Origin: a virus
Virus record (IMG/VR): IMGVR_UViG_3300044825_001871
Location: 1 to 64,000 of that record
Reading direction: 5' to 3' (one strand)
DNA length: 64,000 nucleotides
Part shown: positions 1 through 6,802 of the stretch, one piece after another
How the letters are laid out: the number at the start of each line of letters is the position of its first letter
Numbering within the stretch: position 1 is the first letter of the stretch
The notes under the pieces: model-generated
What the model was told of the DNA's origin: nothing
Database searches by the model: none
The model's input: only the letters and a program-made list of their open reading frames with translations
Position numbers and translations under genes: made by a program

Positions 1-7
1 AGCAGAT

Positions 8-316
8 ATGGATGGTTTGTCTTGGGAAATCCGTGAGGAAACTAACTATGAGGACAACAACATAGAATATTTGACTGAATGTTATGACTTCAATAAAGAA
101 CTTTATGATAATCTCAAACAAATCAAACTGATGATTGAAGAGAAAGACCCTGTAAAACAAATCCTCAACGACCCTAATGATGAACTGATTGAAAAGTTTG
201 TGGAAAAGAAAAAAGAAGTTAATGATAAACTGATTGAGAATGTGCTAAAATGGTCTGATAAAGTTTTAGATGGTATTGATTTGAATGAAAAACTACCCGA
301 TGAAGAAAATGACTGA
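8..316 (+). CDS. Hypothetical acidic helical protein, possibly 5' truncated
   Basis: Unrecognised 102-residue protein, acidic and Lys/Glu rich with predicted helices. The frame stays open to the window edge, so the true start may lie outside. Its stop overlaps the next gene in the 8-base junction ATGACTGA, which recurs through this region and implies translational coupling. Confidence 0.6.
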   Translation: MDGLSWEIREETNYEDNNIEYLTECYDFNKELYDNLKQIKLMIEEKDPVKQILNDPNDELIEKFVEKKKEVNDKLIENVLKWSDKVLDGIDLNEKLPDEEND

Positions 317-485
317 ACCAACAGACACAGAAATCCTTGAATTTCTACTCAATCAATTTCATCCACACAATCTCCAAATGAATGGTGAAAGTGATTGGGT
401 GTTTATGAATGGTGGGTCTCGTATGAACCATCTAAAAGGAAAAACCGTAAGAAATGCTGTGATTACTGCTATGAGGGCAAAATGA
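309..485 (+). CDS. Small hypothetical protein (58 aa)
   Basis: The start ATG at 309 overlaps the previous stop (ATGACTGA) and the stop overlaps the next ATG. It contains W-V-F-M-N-G-G and a basic C-terminal helix. No family recognised. The tight overlaps on both sides are the main evidence that it is translated. Confidence 0.65.
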   Translation: MTEPTDTEILEFLLNQFHPHNLQMNGESDWVFMNGGSRMNHLKGKTVRNAVITAMRAK

Positions 486-649
486 AACTCTACCGATACA
501 ATAAAGACGGACACCTTTATACTCTCTATGAGCAGTTGAGACCATTCTATAATCTTGTAGCAGTTCCTTATTTTCCCAATCAAGGCATTCTTGCTAAAAG
601 TAAGAGGAATATTTCTATGAATGACTTTATTGTGGTTGCTGAACGATGA
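482..649 (+). CDS. Small hypothetical protein (55 aa)
   Basis: Starts in an ATGA overlap with the upstream stop. Begins M-K-L-Y-R-Y-N-K-D, like the gene at 5157 (M-K-L-Y-Q-H-D-K-Q), so the two may be diverged paralogues. Function unknown. Confidence 0.65.
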   Translation: MKLYRYNKDGHLYTLYEQLRPFYNLVAVPYFPNQGILAKSKRNISMNDFIVVAER

Positions 650-780
650 CTGACGAAGAATGGGAAACCTCACTCAAAAGTATGAATGGGGGGGTGAAGA
701 AGTGGGTAGATGAAGAAATTGATAAAATCAAGTATAATGTAGTCAAAGAGATTATTAACAGAGAATTGAAAAATGACTGA
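646..780 (+). CDS. Small hypothetical protein (44 aa)
   Basis: A 44-codon frame starting in an ATGACTGA junction and ending in another one. Charged and helical (W-V-D-E-E-I-D-K-I). Codons 14-16 cover a run of seven G, a potential slippage or sequencing-error site. No family recognised. Confidence 0.6.
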   Translation: MTDEEWETSLKSMNGGVKKWVDEEIDKIKYNVVKEIINRELKND

Positions 781-1201
781 CTTTCAACCAACACCACAAA
801 CACCAGAGCAAGTAGATGAAGGTCTTCGTGAGGCTTTTAGACAAGCAATCAAAGATGGTGTGATGGATGCTACTCCTTACCTGAACCAAATGACTTTTAA
901 CACAGATATTGAAAAAACAGAAGCAGAAATCAAAGTGCTTCAAAAGAAACTTGAACTTCTTAAAGAGATTGAGACACACAAATCTCAACCAAAAATGTAT
1001 TTTGAACTTGGTGGTAAATTTGAGATTGTCTCATATAATGGCGAGAATTATTATCGTCTGGAATATCCAAGTGCTATTATTTGGTATAAGAAAAAGAAAC
1101 CTAATGATGGTATGATGCTGGTTCGTATTACTGATGGTGAAACTTATCGTCTGCTTGAAGGTGTATGGTTCAACGATGTAAAGAAGGGGAAGTATGACTA
1201 A
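773..1201 (+). CDS. Modular hypothetical protein (142 aa) with paralogues in this window
   Basis: Three visible modules. Residues 4-25 (Q-P-T-P-Q-T-P-E-Q-V, G-L-R-E-A-F-R-Q-A) recur in the protein at 6803. Residues 48-66 (A-E-I-K-V-L-Q-K-K-L) recur in the protein at 5964. The C-terminal S-Y-N-G-E-N-Y-Y-R-L and R-L-L-E-G segment recurs in 6803. The middle module is probably a coiled coil. Function unknown; the modules look like exchangeable parts of a phage-specific small-protein family. Confidence 0.75.
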   Translation: MTDFQPTPQTPEQVDEGLREAFRQAIKDGVMDATPYLNQMTFNTDIEKTEAEIKVLQKKLELLKEIETHKSQPKMYFELGGKFEIVSYNGENYYRLEYPSAIIWYKKKKPNDGMMLVRITDGETYRLLEGVWFNDVKKGKYD

Positions 1202-1340
1202 CACTCAAAAAATTCAATCTGAAATTGATGAATTACATAAAAAGTTTGATGTTCTTCAATCACAATCTGCGTCTTTAAGTGAATTGAATAGTGTGCGAAG
1301 ACAGTTAAATATTGCTTACGAAAAGTTGAGGAAGAACTGA
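1194..1340 (+). CDS. Small coiled-coil protein (48 aa)
   Basis: Starts at an ATG overlapping the upstream stop by 8 bases. Almost entirely heptad-like (I-D-E-L-H-K-K-F-D-V-L), so probably a short coiled coil. One base separates it from the next gene. No family recognised. Confidence 0.65.
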   Translation: MTNTQKIQSEIDELHKKFDVLQSQSASLSELNSVRRQLNIAYEKLRKN

Positions 1341-1341
1341 A

Positions 1342-1650
1342 ATGACTGAACCAGAAATCATCGTAGAACGAAAAAAATATGGAAGTTCTGCTATGGATTA
1401 TACTATGAGAGTTTATCAAAAACTTGATGAAGAAACCATAATGATTGATGGTGTGAAGTATCAAAAAGTAGAGGAACCAAAACCAAAGATACTTTATGAG
1501 ATGTTCTGTAAGGAACACGGACAATTTATAAACAGAGATGTTATTTGTGAGATTGTTGAAAGATGGTTGCCTGATGAAGATGATGGTGATGATAGATATG
1601 CTTGTGGTTGGAATGAGTGTCTTCAACATCTAAAAGAGAACCTCAAATGA
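1342..1650 (+). CDS. Hypothetical protein with W-N-x-C-L C-terminal module (102 aa)
   Basis: The C-terminal W-L-P-D-E-D ... G-W-N-E-C-L-Q-H-L resembles the ends of the proteins at 6803 (W-L-P-T-E ... K-W-N-Q-C-I) and 5743 (G-W-T-D-C-L-K-Q-I), suggesting a shared small domain. Stop and next start overlap (ATGA). Function unknown. Confidence 0.75.
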   Translation: MTEPEIIVERKKYGSSAMDYTMRVYQKLDEETIMIDGVKYQKVEEPKPKILYEMFCKEHGQFINRDVICEIVERWLPDEDDGDDRYACGWNECLQHLKENLK

Positions 1651-1916
1651 AACAATTCAACATTAACTCAACAGTTAAAGTTCGTCTCACAGAGTATGGT
1701 AAGGAACTACATAAGAATCAATGGAAAGAATTTTGGAGTTCTGTTGGTAAGTTAGATAAGCACCCATATAAACCACTAGAAACCGATGCTGATGGATATT
1801 GTGAGTTTATGATGTGGAACTTGATGAATAAGTTTGGTTCTTATATGATATTAGGATGTGAAGTTCCTTTTGAAACTACTATTCTTATTGATGAAAAAGA
1901 TTTAAAGGATGAATGA
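1647..1916 (+). CDS. Conserved cyanophage-type hypothetical protein (89 aa)
   Basis: Begins M-K-Q-F-N-I-N-S-T-V-K-V-R-L-T-E-Y-G-K-E-L-H, a pattern I associate with small conserved T4-like cyanophage proteins. ATG 1647 overlaps the upstream stop, which decides the start over the longer frame. Last gene before the endonuclease leader structure. Confidence 0.75.
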   Translation: MKQFNINSTVKVRLTEYGKELHKNQWKEFWSSVGKLDKHPYKPLETDADGYCEFMMWNLMNKFGSYMILGCEVPFETTILIDEKDLKDE

Positions 1917-1922
1917 ATTCCT

Positions 1923-1930
1923 TATAAATA
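1923..1930 (+). promoter_or_regulatory. T4-type late promoter A before GIY-YIG gene
   Basis: Exact TATAAATA. Transcripts starting a few bases downstream would include the first inverted-repeat arm. Confidence 0.55.
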
Positions 1931-1971
1931 AAAATGTCTGTCGAAACTGCAATCTCTACGGACAAAGGATT

Positions 1972-1995
1972 AGGTGCTCTTTGGAGCACCTTTTC
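1972..1995 (+). terminator. Intrinsic terminator inside the inverted repeat
   Basis: Stem AGGTGCTC / GAGCACCT followed by TTTTCT. A near-identical hairpin sits in the equivalent place upstream of the HNH gene at 9376. Confidence 0.65.
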
Positions 1996-1998
1996 TGT

Positions 1999-2006
1999 TA
2001 TAAATA
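1999..2006 (+). promoter_or_regulatory. T4-type late promoter B before GIY-YIG gene
   Basis: Exact TATAAATA between the inverted-repeat arms. A start about 6 bases downstream would fall inside the second arm, giving an RNA that lacks the first arm. Confidence 0.65.
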
Positions 2007-2031
2007 GTAATGCAGTTTCGACAAGATTACT

Positions 2032-2688
2032 ATGACTACTCATAGTCCAAGAATTTATACTTACAAAATTACCTTTGAAGAAGTTCCATATTACTATTAT
2101 GGAGTTCATAAGGAAAAGAAATATAATGAATATTATATGGGTTCTCCTTATACTCACAAATGGTGTTGGGAACTTTACACACCAAAGAAGCAGATACTTC
2201 AACTTTTTCACTTCACAGATGAAGGTTGGTTAGAAGCACAAGAAGTTGAGAAAAGATTAATCAAACCTTTTTATAATACAGATAAATGGTGCTTGAATGA
2301 AAATTGTGGAGGTAGATTTTCAATAGAACATCAAAGAAAATCGGGACAAAAAGGTGGTAAAATATCAAGAGAATTATTACTTGGAGCACATTCAATTCCA
2401 GGCAATCAAAAATATTGGTTACAAAAAAATAAAGAAGATAAAATTGGAATATTTTCATTATCACCAGAGGAATTGAGTAAATATGGAAAAATAGGTAGTG
2501 AAAAAGCAAGAGAGCAAAATGTTGGTATTTTTGCTATGACTAAAGAACAGAGAAGTGAAGCAGGTAAAAAATCAAATTCACAAAAATGGATGTGTCTTGA
2601 AACTGGGTATATAACAACATCTGGACCACTATCTTTATATCAAAATAAAAGAGGAATAGACATTACTAAACGAGTGAGAGTATCATAA
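2032..2688 (+). CDS. GIY-YIG-type free-standing homing endonuclease
   Basis: Probable site-specific nuclease that spreads its own gene. The N-terminal Y-T-Y-K-I-T-F ... Y-Y-Y-Y-G-V-H-K ... Y-Y-M-G-S-P (residues 9-39) matches the degenerate GIY-YIG core of phage endonucleases. The middle and C-terminus carry NUMOD-like repeats (S-G-Q-K-G-G-K, Y-G-K-I-G-S-E-K-A) that usually bind DNA, and the end (C-L-E-T-G-Y ... L-S-L-Y-Q-N-K-R-G-I-D) is typical of phage GIY-YIG proteins. Length 218 aa fits a complete enzyme. The leader predicts late-only expression. Confidence 0.8.
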   Translation: MTTHSPRIYTYKITFEEVPYYYYGVHKEKKYNEYYMGSPYTHKWCWELYTPKKQILQLFHFTDEGWLEAQEVEKRLIKPFYNTDKWCLNENCGGRFSIEHQRKSGQKGGKISRELLLGAHSIPGNQKYWLQKNKEDKIGIFSLSPEELSKYGKIGSEKAREQNVGIFAMTKEQRSEAGKKSNSQKWMCLETGYITTSGPLSLYQNKRGIDITKRVRVS

Positions 2689-2746
2689 GGACACTTCACA
2701 AACAGGCACAAGGGCACTTGAAACAGAGTGCCTTTCGTTGTATAAT
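2689..2746 (+). promoter_or_regulatory. Operator/-10 promoter cassette 1
   Basis: GGACACTT (2689-2696), CAGGCACA (2703-2710), a GGCACT/AGTGCC hairpin with a T run, then TATAAT at 2741, 30 bases after the second box. No -35 consensus at the usual place. Confidence 0.7.
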
Positions 2747-2769
2747 GACTTCATAACCACAAAGAACTG

Positions 2770-3303
2770 ATGATTGAACCAATAGGATACAAACTTAATC
2801 CAAAGAAACTCAAAAAAGCACCACAATATATTACTCCTTATTTGTTTCTTGGTGCTTTTTATTACACCGAAGATTATGAGTATTTTGATGTAATTAAACC
2901 TTATCTTGATATTCCAGAGAAACCTAAAACTCTGGAAGAAATCTCACAAGAGTTTGATGAGAAGATTGATAAACAGATTGAAGATGTAGAGTATAAGTTC
3001 GCACAACTCAAATACTATCAAGAGTATCAGTTTAGTAAAAAGATTACCAAGATTATTGAGGATATTGAGTATGCGAAAGAACACGGACAATTCCCAGTCA
3101 AACTCACAGTAGGTGATTTATGTTGTTCTAACGTTGGTATCAGCAGTACTGTAGATTGGAGTACAGAGTTTAGAATTGGTAAAGATGAGGTAGGATACTG
3201 GGACATCAAACCAAACATCAAAGTGTATCTGAAAAAGAAACCAAATCGTGTTGTGAGATACTTTACTAAATTGCTTCTGGACTTTACTTGGAAAGATGTA
3301 TGA
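2770..3303 (+). CDS. Hypothetical protein (177 aa)
   Basis: First gene after cassette 1. A helical centre (residues 55-105, Lys/Glu-rich, probable coiled coil) is flanked by aromatic-rich parts. Contains D-L-C-C-S-N-V-G and D-I-K-P-N-I-K-V-Y-L-K-K-K-P. Family not recognised. It overlaps the next start by 4 bases. Confidence 0.75.
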   Translation: MIEPIGYKLNPKKLKKAPQYITPYLFLGAFYYTEDYEYFDVIKPYLDIPEKPKTLEEISQEFDEKIDKQIEDVEYKFAQLKYYQEYQFSKKITKIIEDIEYAKEHGQFPVKLTVGDLCCSNVGISSTVDWSTEFRIGKDEVGYWDIKPNIKVYLKKKPNRVVRYFTKLLLDFTWKDV

Positions 3304-3593
3304 CTAATCCTCTCATAGAAAAATATAATGAACTCTACGGAAAGAAAGAAGAACCAAAACCAGATTATTATAAGGGTGAAAAGTCATACGCAGAAGAACT
3401 GGAAGAACTTCGGGATACTTCTACTATTCCTGTTAGTAAAATCAAATCTTATGACATTAATAGTGTGAATGTTTCTTTTCATCAAGTCGTAGAACAAGTC
3501 AAAAAAGGTGAGGCACAAGTATCCAGTATGAGTATGGAAATGGATATAATGTATGGAACAAAAATAACCTTTGAGGTTTATGTGGACACTTGA
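3300..3593 (+). CDS. Hypothetical protein (97 aa)
   Basis: Starts at ATG 3300 in an overlap with the upstream stop. Charged N-terminus and a beta-rich C-terminus. The second promoter cassette begins inside its last codons, so its 3' end doubles as operator. Function unknown. Confidence 0.7.
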   Translation: MTNPLIEKYNELYGKKEEPKPDYYKGEKSYAEELEELRDTSTIPVSKIKSYDINSVNVSFHQVVEQVKKGEAQVSSMSMEMDIMYGTKITFEVYVDT

Positions 3594-3640
3594 AGAACTG
3601 GCACAGGAGCATCCCACAGGTGCTCCTTTTGCCTTATAAT
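3584..3640 (+). promoter_or_regulatory. Operator/-10 promoter cassette 2
   Basis: GGACACTT (3584), ACTGGCACA (3597-3605), a GGAGCA/TGCTCC hairpin with TTTT, then TATAAT at 3635, 29 bases after the box. The downstream leader (ACTCTCATACACA) is shared with two neighbouring promoters. Confidence 0.75.
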
Positions 3641-3663
3641 ACTCTCATACACACAAAGGACTG

Positions 3664-3852
3664 ATGACTTCAAAAACCATATCAATTGGTGATTGGAAAA
3701 TTAAAACTTTGACTGAAACAGAAGTCAAAGATATTATTGCTATGCTTCGTCAGGCACAACAAGACAATCTTGATGATGAGTATTCTTATGATTACTTCAA
3801 AAAATTAGCATCAAAAATTCACCGAATGGGACTTGCTTTTCAATCTCTTTGA
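3664..3852 (+). CDS. Small hypothetical protein (62 aa)
   Basis: Served by cassette 2. Short strand (I-S-I-G-D-W-K-I-K) then helices with L-T-E-T-E-V-K-D-I-I. Function unknown. Confidence 0.7.
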   Translation: MTSKTISIGDWKIKTLTETEVKDIIAMLRQAQQDNLDDEYSYDYFKKLASKIHRMGLAFQSL

Positions 3853-3858
3853 TATAAT
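3853..3858 (+). promoter_or_regulatory. TATAAT -10 box with shared leader
   Basis: TATAAT immediately after the upstream stop, followed by the same ACTCTCATACACACA leader as cassettes 2 and 4. No clear operator boxes, so a degenerate cassette. Confidence 0.5.
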
Positions 3859-3883
3859 ACTCTCATACACACAGAAACCTGTT

Positions 3884-4273
3884 ATGAAACCCTTTGACTA
3901 CTACTCCAAATCTCAAACTGCTTATCCCAACAAAAAGGATTACATCACTTATTATGTTTATGATAAGGGTAAAGTTCTTTGGTCTGGTCCTACTTGGGAA
4001 AAGGATAAAACAGAACTAAAAGAAGAATATCCTAATGCTGTTATTCAGGAAGTTTTGGATAATGAAAGATACAAATCACACCAACTTCAATATACAGATG
4101 AAAAGCATAAACTTCACGAAGAGTTTGTGAATGACCTCTTTGAGAACTTTAATGTAACTAATAATCCTAAAAGGCAAAAGGCATTTGACCTTGCTTGGGA
4201 AAAAGGACACGCAAATGGTCTTGAAGAAGTGTATAATGAGTTTTATGACCTTGTAGAACTTATTCAGGATTGA
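3884..4273 (+). CDS. Hypothetical protein (129 aa)
   Basis: ATG 3884 lies 25 bases after a -10 box, so the longer upstream frame is unlikely to be used. Begins M-K-P-F-D-Y-Y-S-K-S-Q-T-A-Y-P and contains G-K-V-L-W-S-G-P-T-W-E. Acidic C-terminus. Looks cyanophage-conserved but no function known to me. Confidence 0.7.
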   Translation: MKPFDYYSKSQTAYPNKKDYITYYVYDKGKVLWSGPTWEKDKTELKEEYPNAVIQEVLDNERYKSHQLQYTDEKHKLHEEFVNDLFENFNVTNNPKRQKAFDLAWEKGHANGLEEVYNEFYDLVELIQD

Positions 4274-4330
4274 GGACACTTTCTAAACTGGCACAGGGAT
4301 GCTCCAAGTGTCCCTGTGATGTCTTATAAT
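4274..4330 (+). promoter_or_regulatory. Operator/-10 promoter cassette 4
   Basis: GGACACTT (4274), ACTGGCACA (4287-4295), hairpin ACAGGGA/TCCCTGT, TATAAT at 4325 (29-base gap). Confidence 0.75.
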
Positions 4331-4355
4331 ACTCTCATACACAAAGGAACTCCAA

Positions 4356-4562
4356 ATGGCAATTGACACCAGCACCTGCATCAACATCCTCCCTGATGAG
4401 GAGTGGTATTATTCTGTTGAAGACCAGAATATTGCGACCAGTTTGGGTGGTTGTACGATTTCTTATTGGCAAGACCAAAAACGACATACTCACATTACGA
4501 TGGAACCTGAAGAAGCACTTGCCGTTGCTGATGCCATCTACAAACTCTTTAAGAAGAACTGA
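4356..4562 (+). CDS. Small hypothetical protein (68 aa)
   Basis: First gene after cassette 4; a longer frame 7 bases downstream is treated as a shadow. Contains E-E-W-Y-Y-S-V-E-D and ends in the helix E-E-A-L-A-V-A-D-A-I-Y-K-L-F. Function unknown. Confidence 0.7.
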   Translation: MAIDTSTCINILPDEEWYYSVEDQNIATSLGGCTISYWQDQKRHTHITMEPEEALAVADAIYKLFKKN

Positions 4563-4563
4563 A

Positions 4564-4782
4564 ATGACTCGCAATCTGATTCTTCACAGGACAAAAATCG
4601 TTGTCTATGTGAGTATTACTCTTGTTCTACTAGCAATGGATTCAATTTGGAAGGGTATTCGTTGGTTCTTTGAGTATCAAGTTTATGCCTTCACAGGTCT
4701 GTTTTATGAACCTTATCAGAACGCAAGGTATTATTGTCGCAAGTATCTGAACCCTAAAACTTTGAATTGGAATAACCGATGA
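4564..4782 (+). CDS. Small membrane-associated protein (72 aa)
   Basis: ATG 4564 follows the upstream stop by one base. Residues 11-24 (I-V-V-Y-V-S-I-T-L-V-L-L-A) form a probable membrane segment, followed by an aromatic amphipathic stretch. Overlaps the next start by 4 bases. Confidence 0.65.
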   Translation: MTRNLILHRTKIVVYVSITLVLLAMDSIWKGIRWFFEYQVYAFTGLFYEPYQNARYYCRKYLNPKTLNWNNR

Positions 4783-4964
4783 CTTACACAATCACCAAAG
4801 AAATCAAAATCCACCACGATGAATATGGTTGGTGTTTTGAGTTCTCACCTGATGAGTATGGAACTGTAAGTGTGCGTGATGGTAATGGACCAGAATACCA
4901 AACCATTCACATTCCTCAAGATTGTATTCAATCATTTATTGATGTTTTAGAACAATACAAATGA
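4779..4964 (+). CDS. Small hypothetical protein (61 aa)
   Basis: Overlaps both neighbours by 4 bases. Beta-rich (Y-G-W-C-F-E-F-S-P-D-E-Y-G-T-V-S-V) with a C-terminal helix. The frame pattern looks cyanophage-conserved; no function assigned. Confidence 0.7.
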   Translation: MTYTITKEIKIHHDEYGWCFEFSPDEYGTVSVRDGNGPEYQTIHIPQDCIQSFIDVLEQYK

Positions 4965-5155
4965 ACCTCACCAAAGAAGATTATCTCAATTCTCTAAAGA
5001 GTTGGGTTAAATACACTCCTTGGGAATGGATAAGTAATTATTGCGACGAACAAGGTCGTTGCTGGTTTGAAATTATGGGAGAATGGAAACTCATTAAACC
5101 AACAACTGCTTACAACACTATCACTTGTCTTCCTTTTTACATCAATCCAAACTGA
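4961..5155 (+). CDS. Small hypothetical protein (64 aa)
   Basis: Trp- and Tyr-rich (W-V-K-Y-T-P-W-E-W-I). Starts in an ATGA overlap and ends one base before the next ATG. Function unknown. Confidence 0.65.
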   Translation: MNLTKEDYLNSLKSWVKYTPWEWISNYCDEQGRCWFEIMGEWKLIKPTTAYNTITCLPFYINPN

Positions 5156-5156
5156 A

Positions 5157-5402
5157 ATGAAACTCTACCAGCACGACAAACAAACTTATCAGGATGGTGA
5201 AGTATCTCACACCTGGCAGTTTGGTATTATCAACGACATATCATTACTTTGGGTGAATTTTGAAAGCCCTGGTGGTGTCATTCATTCTTCTGGTGGTATC
5301 AACCTCTTGTTTTCTTTCTTTGGTAATTCTCTTATGAGTGTAGATTTTCAACAACGAAGGTTTTGTTTAGCATTTGCTTTTATTACTGAATACGATGACT
5401 GA
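5157..5402 (+). CDS. Hypothetical protein (81 aa)
   Basis: ATG 5157 chosen because it abuts the upstream stop. N-terminus resembles the protein at 482. Contains G-G-V-I-H-S-S-G-G and hydrophobic strands. Overlaps the next gene by 8 bases (ATGACTGA). Confidence 0.65.
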   Translation: MKLYQHDKQTYQDGEVSHTWQFGIINDISLLWVNFESPGGVIHSSGGINLLFSFFGNSLMSVDFQQRRFCLAFAFITEYDD

Positions 5403-5571
5403 CGAGCAACAAGAACTTTTAACCTCCTATCAAAAAGAAGTTGAGAAGTGTTTCAAAATCGCACAGAAACTTGATACTCTCAATCCCGAACTTGTTGGTG
5501 CTTTTACTGGAACTCCAAGTGAAAGAATTGAACGACAACTTTATGCTCTTAGTATTCTAAATGACTACTGA
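5395..5571 (+). CDS. Small helical hypothetical protein (58 aa)
   Basis: Begins M-T-D-E-Q-Q-E-L-L-T-S-Y in an ATGACTGA junction; largely helical. Overlaps the next frame by 11 bases. Function unknown. Confidence 0.65.
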   Translation: MTDEQQELLTSYQKEVEKCFKIAQKLDTLNPELVGAFTGTPSERIERQLYALSILNDY

Positions 5572-5740
5572 AGAAATCCTTGAACTTGTAAAAGAACACT
5601 TTGAAGAAGGTGGTATTCAGGATGATGGTAGTTGCTCCGAGTATTATGGAGACCCTGATGCTTTTGTGAAGTTTGCCCAATTAATGTATGATAAAGGAAG
5701 AGATGATGAGGCAGAACTGTATGTTGATGAGAACTATTGA
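5561..5740 (+). CDS. Small acidic hypothetical protein (59 aa)
   Basis: Frame M-T-T-E-E-I-L-E-L-V-K, acidic throughout. Overlaps the preceding gene by 11 bases; the next gene starts 2 bases after its stop. No family recognised. Confidence 0.6.
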   Translation: MTTEEILELVKEHFEEGGIQDDGSCSEYYGDPDAFVKFAQLMYDKGRDDEAELYVDENY

Positions 5741-5742
5741 TT

Positions 5743-5967
5743 ATGACTAACCAACAAATCGCAAAAGAAGTTCTTTATGCTTATATGGATGTGGAGAGGG
5801 ATTTATCACAACCTAAAATCCTCATTCATACACTCAAACAACTACGCAAACTTATGACTGGTAATCCTCTCAACTGGGAAGATGAACAGGGTATGATGTA
5901 TGAATTTGGTTGGACTGATTGCCTCAAACAGATTGATGCTGTATGTGATGAATTGGAGAACCTATGA
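5743..5967 (+). CDS. Hypothetical protein with W-T-D-C-L module (74 aa)
   Basis: The C-terminal F-G-W-T-D-C-L-K-Q-I resembles the C-termini of the proteins at 1342 and 6803. Helical N-terminus. Overlaps the next start by 4 bases. Function unknown. Confidence 0.7.
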   Translation: MTNQQIAKEVLYAYMDVERDLSQPKILIHTLKQLRKLMTGNPLNWEDEQGMMYEFGWTDCLKQIDAVCDELENL

Positions 5968-6533
5968 CTGGTTGTAAATATTGGGATGCGGGTTGGTGTT
6001 ATGCTCCTGATGATGTAGAAACATCTGCCAGTTCTCAAAGTGCTTGTTTTGATTATGATTTTTGTCCTTATTTGAAATCACAAATGTCCCAACCAGTACA
6101 ATACGAAACTCCTATGACTAAAAGTGAAGAAGAAATTGAAAAAGTAAAAGCACAAATCAAAGTGCTTGAAAAGAAACTCTCATTCCTTGAAGAACTGGAA
6201 AAAACAAAATCACCTTACGAAGAAGGATACAAGAAAGTTTTTGGTTATTATCCTGTGACTGATGTTGGTGATGCTTATTGGGAATATTTCCAAAAAGGAT
6301 ATGAACAAGCAGAGAAAGATTATAAGGTAGGAGAGTATCAAGAACCAGAAAAAGAACCAGTGTCTCTTTACAAACGATTTGTGGATGAGGGTGCTTATGG
6401 TATGACATCTTTTGAGAATGCTCTTAAAATTGTAAAAGACTTTCTTATGGATGAGGGAGTTATAGAAGACGAATCTGGAGAATACATTACATTTACTCTA
6501 CAAAAATCTCTATTGGAGGTTCCTAATGACTGA
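5964..6533 (+). CDS. Hypothetical modular protein (189 aa)
   Basis: The Cys-rich N-terminus (C4, C12, C28, C34) could bind a metal. Residues 56-85 carry the coiled-coil module A-Q-I-K-V-L-E-K-K-L shared with the protein at 773, followed by an aromatic region and a mixed C-terminus. It overlaps the next start by 8 bases. Function unknown; evidence of domain shuffling among neighbours. Confidence 0.75.
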   Translation: MTGCKYWDAGWCYAPDDVETSASSQSACFDYDFCPYLKSQMSQPVQYETPMTKSEEEIEKVKAQIKVLEKKLSFLEELEKTKSPYEEGYKKVFGYYPVTDVGDAYWEYFQKGYEQAEKDYKVGEYQEPEKEPVSLYKRFVDEGAYGMTSFENALKIVKDFLMDEGVIEDESGEYITFTLQKSLLEVPND

Positions 6534-6801
6534 TAAAATCACACTGACACTCACACTGGACCCTTGTAATGAAGTGATTGAAGACCTAAAAAATAGACTT
6601 AAAGAACCTAAAATGACTACCAAACTTGTTGATGATTATGTCAATTTCATTATGGATAGTATGTCTCAACAAATCAAAGAAGAAACTCTTTATGAGTATT
6701 TGGTAAATGAGTATAAGGATTTGAGTGAGAAAGAACTTACTCAACAAATCCTTGAGAATTATGGTGATGAATGGTTTGAATGGGTAAAGGAGAACAACTG
6801 A
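6526..6801 (+). CDS. Hypothetical protein with M-T-D-K-I-T-L N-terminus (91 aa)
   Basis: The first ten residues match the protein at 6803 (M-T-D-K-I-T-L-x-L-T-L-D). The C-terminal K-D-L-S-E-K-E-L-T-Q-Q-I-L-E-N-Y resembles the protein at 29609. Function unknown. Confidence 0.75.
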   Translation: MTDKITLTLTLDPCNEVIEDLKNRLKEPKMTTKLVDDYVNFIMDSMSQQIKEETLYEYLVNEYKDLSEKELTQQILENYGDEWFEWVKENN

Positions 6802-6802
6802 A

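Larger units (their letters stand above)
1939..2023 (+). repeat. 13-bp inverted repeat enclosing a terminator and a late promoter
   Basis: TGTCGAAACTGCA (1939-1951) and its exact complement (2011-2023) enclose a terminator hairpin and a second TATAAATA. The second arm ends 8 bases before the endonuclease ATG, so in read-through RNA the translation initiation region would be adjacent to or partly within the hairpin. Confidence 0.75.

Noticed and set aside
4363-4563. Longer frame before the membrane gene at 4564
   Set aside because: It overlaps the better-supported gene at 4356 entirely; the ATG at 4564 next to the stop fits the local pattern.
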